64,000 bases of DNA from Bryoerythrophyllum caledonicum (lineage: Eukaryota; Streptophyta; Bryopsida; Pottiales; Pottiaceae). A program made the translations under genes and the position numbers. The notes below the pieces were generated by a model, which did no database searches, was not told the origin of the DNA, and saw only the letters and a list, made by a program, of their open reading frames with translations. Location of the stretch: positions 11,537,218-11,601,217 of the forward strand of contig OZ020514.1 in assembly GCA_963971425.1 (NCBI GenBank), given 5' to 3'. Below, in pieces: positions 57,715 through 64,000 of this stretch; the first letter of the stretch is position 1, and every line of letters starts with the position of its first letter.

Positions 57715-58345
57715 TACAATAAATATAGAAATGTGCATTAAATACTCATTAGATATGCATTAAATATGCATTAAAGATGCATTAGATATGCATGAAAGAT
57801 GAATTAAATATTCATTAAATATTCATTAAATAAGAATTAAAAATTCATTAAAATTTCATTTCATATTCAAATACACGTTAAATATGCATTAGAAATTTGT
57901 TCACTATTCATTAAATACTCATTAAATATAAAAATATACATTAAATCGTCATAAAATATACATTAAAAAATCATTAAAAAATCATTCAATATTCTTTAAA
58001 TATACTTTAAATATACAAATATACATTAAATATTCTTTAAACATACAAATATACATGACATGTATAAATACACATGACATGTAGAAATACACATGACATG
58101 TAGAAATACACATGACATGTATAAATACACATGACATGTATAAATACACATGACATGTATAAATATACATGACATGTATAAATATACATTACCTGTATTA
58201 GTATACATTAAATATATTTTAAACATTCATTAAAAATTCATTAAACTTTCATTAAATATATTCTAAACATTCATAAAAATTCATTAAACTTTCATTAAAT
58301 ATATAAATATACATTAAAAATATTCATTAGATATCCATTAAAAAT
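57715..58345. repeat. AT-rich satellite (CATTAAATAT-type) with 19-bp palindromic core array
   Basis: About 630 bp of degenerate CATTAAATATNCATTAAA units. In the middle (58053-58204) is a regular array of seven clear 19-bp units and one worn unit, ACATGACATGTATAAATAC with an A/G variant. Each unit carries the palindrome ACATGT. No coding sense. Confidence 0.8.
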
Positions 58346-58712
58346 TACAAGGAATGCAAGAGATGTGAATGGGAATAGTTGAGAACAAGAGAATTAAGAG
58401 ATGAGGCTGAGGATAAGACAGGGAGAATAAATGCATGGTGGCCGGTAGGCGGTTGATTGGGGGCTAACACTATTTATGAACTTATTATTAAATCTTTGTG
58501 CTAGGGTAAGTCGTTGATTGGGGGCTAATACTAAGGGTACTAGGGTGCGTAGACAATTAAAGGATAATATTCATGACAATGGCGGCTAACACTAATTGCC
58601 ATCTTGTTAACAAATAGTATACTAGGGTAACTACACTATTCGTACCATTACACAAAAAGCCATCTTTAGTGTAGTCGTCTTCGTCACCTTGAAGCTAAAT
58701 TTTGAATTTAGA

Positions 58713-59235
58713 TTAAGGTAGAGGCACCCAATTCCGATCAGTAGAGTATGCATGGCATGGTGCATGAAAATGGTAAATGCATGAAATGGTGCATGAAGTG
58801 TTCCAAAACCGATAACTCAAAATCTGAAAACAACAGTCATTATTGGCAGTGGGTCATGAAGTGTGCAATTTTGTGTTGCTCCACCTCGACTGAGCTCTGA
58901 TTGGTGGCCTTGCCTTGAAAGTCAAACAAGGCCGATTGGCATTGGGTACCCTCCATGAGTTGGTTATCCATGGCATGTCTTCTCTCTTTTACTCACTCCC
59001 ACTTGTTGGCATTGGGTAAAGGAGGGCACCAAATTTCACCAACTCCGTAATTTGATTTTGGGCTCTAGTGGTTTTTAGGCTTCTAAATTCAATATCTATT
59101 GCAAATCTTTGAGATTAAATTTGAAAAAATATTTGTTGAGTTTCATTCCTATTTCCGCATCTTTGTTTTTGACATACAATGTCATTTGAGACCCCAACTG
59201 GCTTAAGTGATCGGAATTGGGTGACTTTACCTTAT
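58713..59235. mobile_element. MITE, GGTAGAGGCACCC family, copy 2
   Basis: 515 bp (58717-59231) between TTAA and TTAT. Inverted ends GGTAGAGGCACCCAATTCC / GGAATTGGGTGACTTTACC. Most of the interior matches 1717-2257 in reverse. Confidence 0.75.
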
Positions 59236-59545
59236 TTGAGAACTATCATCGGAGCTCCTTTTGACACAATTGAAAATGAAGGAAAGAGGAGGTGTAGTAT
59301 TAAGCTACTTCATTAAAAATTCTAGTGAGGAATGTGTCATGTGCCTTGTGCAGCAGTATAAGAAGAAAGAGAAGTGGTACTTGTACGGTCCAATATGATT
59401 TTAACCCTTAAAGGTAAGTGGAGGGCCATATATACGGTCTTGTGTATTTTTTCTCTTAACATACAATTTAGCAAGACGTACACCTTTGGATTGGAGATTC
59501 TTCAACTAGCATCTTTCATTTGGAGGTCATTTCAATATATGAACC

Positions 59546-59969
59546 TTAGAGCATCTCCACCCCAAGACGGAGAACCACCAAATTGGAGTTTTGTGAGGTC
59601 AAAAAGTTGCACCCATCACCTCAAAGCGGGGAAACTTTATAAAATTTTAGAAGTTTTGGTGCATGGCACACCAAAAGCTCCTTGGATGGGGGGAGTGCGC
59701 CATTTTTTGATGTTGGTGAGACACCCATACCCTTGCGACACGTGGCGCCATGTCATTGATGTCGACACGTGGCGCCATGTCATTGATGTCAACACGTGGC
59801 GCCGTGTCATTGGTGGCGGGAGGTAAAAGGTCAAAGCATTTTTTTGGGTAAAATTTTTTGGAGCTTGGGGTGGAGCCAAGCAAGCACCAAACCCTAAACC
59901 ACTCCTGCCGTGAATTTTTTTTTCCGTCCTAGCGTGGAAAATTCCACGCCAGGAGTGGAGATGCTCTTA
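59546..59969. mobile_element. PIF/Harbinger (Tourist-like) MITE with TTA duplication
   Basis: TTA at 59546-59548 and 59967-59969 flanks 418 bp (59549-59966). The inverted ends are GAGCATCTCCACCCC.. / ..GGAGTGGAGATGCTC. Other SM2 copies give the empty site (CCTTATCATG), so the 3-bp duplication is certain. A second palindrome, AGCGTGGAAAATTCCACGC, lies near the right end. It carries three 27-bp repeats with G-box motifs. Confidence 0.85.
59737..59817. promoter_or_regulatory. Three 27-bp repeats, each with CACGTGGC (G-box/ABRE-like)
   Basis: Units at 59737-59763, 59764-59790 and 59791-59817 each contain ACACGTGGCGCC. CACGTGGC is the core bound by plant bZIP and bHLH factors in abscisic-acid, light and stress responses. 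Units 1 and 2 are identical and unit 3 differs at a few sites. Binding is inferred from the motif only. Confidence 0.7.
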
Positions 59970-60390
59970 TCATGCTCAAATGCAACCCCATACATGTAGA
60001 ATACGTGACCATTTTGCAACTTCTCAAGCATGTGGTAGGTGCAATAATGATCTACATTAAAATTGTCATGTGTCATTGGATTGGGCTCAACACAAATACA
60101 AACTTTTGTATCTATTGTACACATCAATTCTTATACCTAGTATGTCAAATACATAGAAAACATCATGTTGCAACCCAAATGTGGCTTCTCAGACCTTTAA
60201 GAGTCAAGTTGTGTGAGTTCAGAAGTGGAATAATACCAGTCATGTTTTGTATGATTAATAATTCAACATACATCAAATAAAACTCATCTACATGTGTAGA
60301 GTTTGTTAGTAGAGCTAAGGCTGGATAACATGTTTGAAATTGTAAGTTTAGGTAAGTTAACTAAAATTGTAAAAGTTAAAATAGTAGTAA

Positions 60391-60425
60391 AGTCCTCATC
60401 CCCGTCCTCATCCCCGTCCTTTTCC
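60391..60425. repeat. Short minisatellite GTCCTCATCCCC
   Basis: Two full 14-bp units and a partial one of GTCCTCATCCCC(G)-type. No function seen. Confidence 0.5.
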
Positions 60426-60455
60426 TTGGAAATATCTTCCAATTATATTTGAGGT

Positions 60456-60752
60456 AATTATTTACCGCCTAAGTGTACCAGAAGGCGCCAGGAGAATCTA
60501 AGAGTGTAATAGGTTATGTAGAATATCATCTACACATGGGATACATTTCATCCCGACCTCACTTCATGGAAATCAATATAGTTTGTCAATGCCTCCATCG
60601 ATTGGAGATCGGAGAGATGCATTGGAAAGCTCTTTCAGAGCTTGAAGAGCATTCCAAGTAACACGGCAACAAGGGGCAATCGGGGTGAAAATTACAACCC
60701 CAAAAGCACAAAAAACGACCCTGCTAGGGCCTCATACACGTTTAAGGGTTAA
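60456..60752 (+). mobile_element. TTAA small element SM1, copy
   Basis: Left end TTTACCGCCTAAGTG, right end CACGTTTAAGGG-TTAA (TTAA 60749-60752). The interior keeps GTTTGTCAATGCCTCCATCG. Confidence 0.65.
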
Positions 60753-61061
60753 GTCCCTAATTATCACTTGGATATCGATGATATCCATTAGGGCTTCTAC
60801 TATATATATTGAGAAGAAGAAGATTTCTCCATTTTTGCAATATGAGGAGGTTCCTTGGCCTTTCTTTTCCTTTCTTTTGTTCTCTGTTTGCTGATAAGGC
60901 ACTACAACAGCTGAGCCTCCAATAGAGGGTGATACTGCTTCTGTTGCCAACTTCTTACCACAACAAGTGAAAAGAATTCTTGCAGCTCAGACATTGATAC
61001 TGCGGCTAGTTAATTTTTAATTTTTTCTTGGGGTCAAAATATTTAATCTTCACAAACTTGG
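60753..61061. other. Intergenic, nothing recognised
   Basis: AT-rich, no supported feature. Confidence 0.4.
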
Positions 61062-61152
61062 ATGTGCACCTCGGACATTCCGCATGTAGTCCACTCCAAT
61101 GGTCCTTTCCACTTTCGATGCCCATGTAATGAGGATGAGAAGAGAATTTGTT

Positions 61153-61509
61153 GTAAGGTAAGCCCCCATAACCAACAAAAACCCATAGCCAACGCTTATA
61201 AAATTGGGGTATATCCAACCCTCTTCCATCCCATTACCACCAACTGAGCTCCAAATGGAGGTTTGCTATTAGTCAAGACCCTTACTTTTGGTCGTTGGTT
61301 ATGGGGGTACCTACTGCTAGCCACCCACTAAACATGGCTGCACAGTTTGAAAATTTATAACTAATTCAGTTTTCATCGAAAAAATATGAAATCACTTGGG
61401 TTGGATTTGTAATTCTATTGGCTATCACTGAAAAATAATAGTATAATTATCTCCTCTCTCCATATATGCTCATTTCTTAACTCGTCGGTGTTAGGGGGGC
61501 TTACCTTAA
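61153..61509 (+). mobile_element. MITE, GGTAAGCCCCC family, copy 3
   Basis: 349 bp with ends GGTAAGCCCCC / GGGGGGCTTACC, flanked by GTAA and TTAA. Colinear with the copy at 33259-33594. Confidence 0.75.
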
Positions 61510-61861
61510 TCTAATTTGCAATGTGAAGGTCCAAATTCCTAAATTCCGAGACAAGTTTTTAAAAAAAATCTCTGCATATAGTGTTCTCCCTCGAAAATGC
61601 CTTTGAAGTCTAGAGAATTAGGAGAGACGTTATTGTGCAAAGCTTTCTCACATAATATACTCCGAATACTTATCTTCCTCTCCTGACTTCGTCCTCAGCT
61701 CCTCCTTCACTTCACTTCTTGCTGAGCGCCACCTTGAGTTTCCATAAGCTACCTCCTCTAATTATATACAACACTTCCCTTTTATTAAAATTTAACTAGA
61801 TGTTTTTTTATGTTGCTCGCTAACTTACAACTCAAGCTCCACGATAAATTGAGTTGCTACA

Positions 61862-62080
61862 ACACTGATTTTGATGTTTAGTGTCATGGGCAGTAAATGA
61901 CTTGTAAATGCTGTAATTTTTTACTTTTGATATGAATTTTTACTAAGAGCACAACAATCTATACTACTCAATGAAGGGGATCATAGTGGACATGGTCGGT
62001 AAAAATATTCATCAAGAGTGAAAACTTATAGCATTTACAAGTCATTTATTGCCCATGACACTAAACATCAAAATCAGTGT
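61862..62080. mobile_element. MITE with ~55-bp inverted repeats (ACACTGATTTTGATG ends)
   Basis: The left arm starts ACACTGATTTTGATGTTTAG and the right arm ends with its near-complement, CTAAACATCAAAATCAGTGT. Pairing extends through the TGCCCATGACAC and TTGTAAATGC blocks for about 55 bp. Related to 32042-32273. Confidence 0.75.
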
Positions 62081-62293
62081 AGTCAGAAAACAATATAATG
62101 TTCTTTTCTTTCCTCACACCATCTTTCTAGTATTGAGGATTTTTATTTTTGCCCAGGTCCTTTGTCTATTTATATACTTTGATCGTAAGTCTCTTGAGAT
62201 CTAAAAGGAGCGTCGTAGCATAGACGTGATTGAAGAGATAATTAATGAAAGATGTTTGCAGCTTGTTACAGCGATTGCTTAGTTTGAGAGCAG

Positions 62294-62580
62294 ATATCCG
62301 AGGGCCCATGGCGAATTGACCCCCTCGTTGGGAGTTACGTGAGGTGGCCATGAGGTGGTGGAGCCAAACCTGGCCCCTGTTTTGTTTTTGGATGGGGCCC
62401 TAGTTATAGCAAGGGAGGGTCCTGTAGGGTAAATGATGGCCGTCGACCCCAAATTTCCAAAAATAGCCCTCTGAACTCCCCAAATTAAGAGGGCTAGACA
62501 AATGACCCCATGAAGTGAAGACGGGGCCCACCTTGGGTAACTCTCAACAAGTGGGTCAATTTGCCCTGGGCATATCCGAG
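62294..62580. mobile_element. Mutator-type MITE with perfect 9-bp duplication
   Basis: ATATCCGAG at 62294-62302 and 62572-62580 flanks 269 bp. Inverted ends GGCGAATTGACCCCCTCGTT / complementary AACAAGTGGGTCAATTTGCC. This is the best-preserved copy and defines the family's target-duplication length. Confidence 0.85.
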
Positions 62581-62739
62581 GCTTGCTTTTTCAGCCTCCC
62601 ATATCTACAAAACCAGGTTATTACTGTTTTGCTTTTGAAGAGTTACTCCTTTCCACATCTACTGCTTGGTTCAAAAGAAGATGACCTCAAAGTTCCTGCC
62701 AAAAAGATTGCCCCTGTTCATTGTTGATAGGCAGTAGAG

Positions 62740-63657
62740 GACCAGAGTCTCCTTCGGGGGGATTTATGATCTTGGGGAGGTTCCTAAAATTCGAAAAAAA
62801 ATCATTTTTCTCTAAATTTTTTATTTTAGATTGCCTCTGATAAGAGCTTCGTGGACATATTTATATTTTATTTTTTGGATTTGTGGTTTGAAAGTTAGTA
62901 TCACTTAAAGCCAAAAGTGGGGACACTGGGCACCTCCAAAATATTTGAAAAAAGTTTCTATTGACATTGAGATTTTTCACACATATAAAGAATATTTCCT
63001 TTTTTGGAAATTTCAAAAAAAATCTTGTCTTTAGTGTAAAAAGGCATTTTATTCCAAGTCAAACATTTTCACACATTGTCGGGCAACGGGGGAAAATACT
63101 TCATCTTTTCTACATAAAACCTAGAGATCTTTATATTTTTCACTTTTTATTTTTTCAACAACAATATGTGGTGAAAACCTTCTTATTGACCGTTTGGATT
63201 ATCATTTGAGTACATACGTAGTTCACAAAAAAATAAAATGTGAAATGGCAATTTTTGAACTTCCACTCCTTGCACACTTGTTTTGGATATGCTACACCCC
63301 TTTTTAACCTCTAAAAATTGGTGAGTTGGGAAATAACATCATGCTTAAGACAATGGTAAAAGATTTAGACCTTGTACAATGCAAAAATTTGATACAAAGT
63401 GAAGTCAAAGTCTGTTGATCTACTCAACGCAGGGAAGAAAATGAACCATTGTTTTGACTTTAAACACTAAAATCTATCAATGTGTGCGGTGGATTGCAAC
63501 CAAAATTCTATGGCATGTTTATATAGAAGTCTATTTTAAGATCTTACAGTTGAAAATCCAAAATTCACTTTAAAATGTGATTTTCGTGTCTCTTTTTGGC
63601 AGTGGCAGTTTTGGACTGGTTTTAGAGCGAAAGTGGTCGTGGTCCTTTAGGGGTTAT
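62740..63657 (+). mobile_element. TTAA long element LM1, copy g (left end worn)
   Basis: The right end is GGTCCTTTAGGGG-TTAT. The interior (GTCAAACATTTTCACACATTG, AAGTGAAGTCAAAGTCTG) is LM1. The left terminus is not clear. Confidence 0.6.
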
Positions 63658-63780
63658 GCTGTCACTCTCTTTGGCCATAGTCACCTCCATGAATAATATC
63701 CAGGCATGATTTCATCAATTGAGATCTCAAATGCATGTCATTTGGGTTTTACAATTTTTAGTTCAAACCATCATCACATG

Positions 63781-64000
63781 CAAACCCTCAATATCTAGCG
63801 TTTAAAACTACACTAAACACTGAATACAGTGTGGATTCATTATTGATATGGATCACCCACACTAATTTCCATCAAATGTGCATGCCAAGTTCTGATTGGG
63901 TATTTGTTCTCAAGCAAGTGTGTGTCAGTCAACAATTGCATGTAAATTTTCAATTAGTGTAGGAAATTTCAAATAGTCTAGGCCACACTATATTCAAGGA
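63781..64000. other. Right edge, MITE remnant
   Basis: CTACACTAAACACTGAATAC (63809) resembles the CACTA-ended MITE. No BTB coding sequence yet. Confidence 0.4.

Larger units (their letters stand above)
59401..60207 (+). mobile_element. SM2 copy split by a Harbinger-type MITE
   Basis: TTAA-CCCTTAAAGG at 59401 and CCTTTAAGAGTCAAG at about 60193-60207. The two halves (59401-59548, 59967-60207) join to the usual SM2 order ...GAACCTTATCATGCTCAAA... Confidence 0.7.
61062..63780 (+). repeat. Decayed duplicate of the BTB-gene leader, broken by four insertions
   Basis: Colinear blocks with 51.40-52.26 kb: GGATGTGCACCTCGGA (61060), the TCTCTGCATATAGTGTTCTC to AGGAGAGACGTTATTGTG region (61568-61640), CTCGCTAACTTACAACTCAAG (61818), CACACCATCTTTCTAGT (62115), TACTTTGATCGTAAGTCTCT (62175), AAAAAGATTGCCCC (62700), TTGGCCATAGTCACCTCCAT (63673) and GTTCAAACCATCATC (63760). 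The intruders are the MITEs at 61157-61505, 61862-62080 and 62303-62571 and an LM1 at about 62740-63653. No BTB coding sequence follows before the window ends. Confidence 0.75.

Overview
The window looks like nuclear DNA of a land plant. It holds three protein-coding genes with GC-rich exons, set in long AT-rich stretches packed with transposable elements. The clearest marker is a complete SEUSS-type co-repressor gene, split by GT-AG introns of plant size (about 110-460 bp). The lineage cannot be fixed from sequence alone. The compact genes, the dense non-autonomous DNA elements and the absence of any recognisable LTR-retrotransposon polyprotein would fit a non-flowering land plant, but this is only an inference.

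Layout. 1-11.9 kb is repeats: a stray copy of the BTB-gene leader, SINE and MITE copies, a 1.43-kb Mutator-like element with an 11-bp target duplication, and two related decayed gene fragments at 8.0-8.6 and 9.5-10.2 kb. 11.9-15.5 kb (minus strand) is a nine-exon gene for a 349-residue, probably plastid-targeted protein of unknown function; its last intron carries a 496-bp near-perfect palindrome. 16.05-21.55 kb (minus strand) is the 13-exon SEUSS gene (980 residues) with a GC-rich leader to about 22.5 kb. 22.5-51 kb is a repeat desert: several roughly 1-kb elements bounded by TTAA, roughly 300-bp TTAA elements, two tRNA-headed SINE types, a LINE-like retroelement sharing the SINE 3' end, Helitron-like ends and hairpin MITEs. 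51.3-53.0 kb (plus strand) is a BTB/POZ gene whose present stop codon comes from a Mutator-type MITE. 53.26-57.11 kb is a Tc1/mariner element with a TA duplication, a DD34E transposase and inverted repeats of about 945 bp. 57.7-58.3 kb is an AT-rich tandem satellite. 58.7-61 kb holds nested MITEs, one carrying three CACGTGGC motifs. 61-63.8 kb is a decayed second copy of the BTB-gene leader, broken up by four insertions.

How the parts relate. SEUSS and the plastid-protein gene lie head-to-tail, with 558 bp between stop and start. The BTB gene sits in a duplicated block (parts at 0.66-0.91, 51.4-52.26 and 61.06-63.78 kb), so a second BTB coding region may lie just beyond the right edge. The most unusual objects are the Tc1 element with tandemly built inverted repeats, the intronic palindrome, the G-box-bearing MITE and the MITE that rewrote the BTB C-terminus. 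All coordinates and splice sites were read by eye; no alignment or database search was run.
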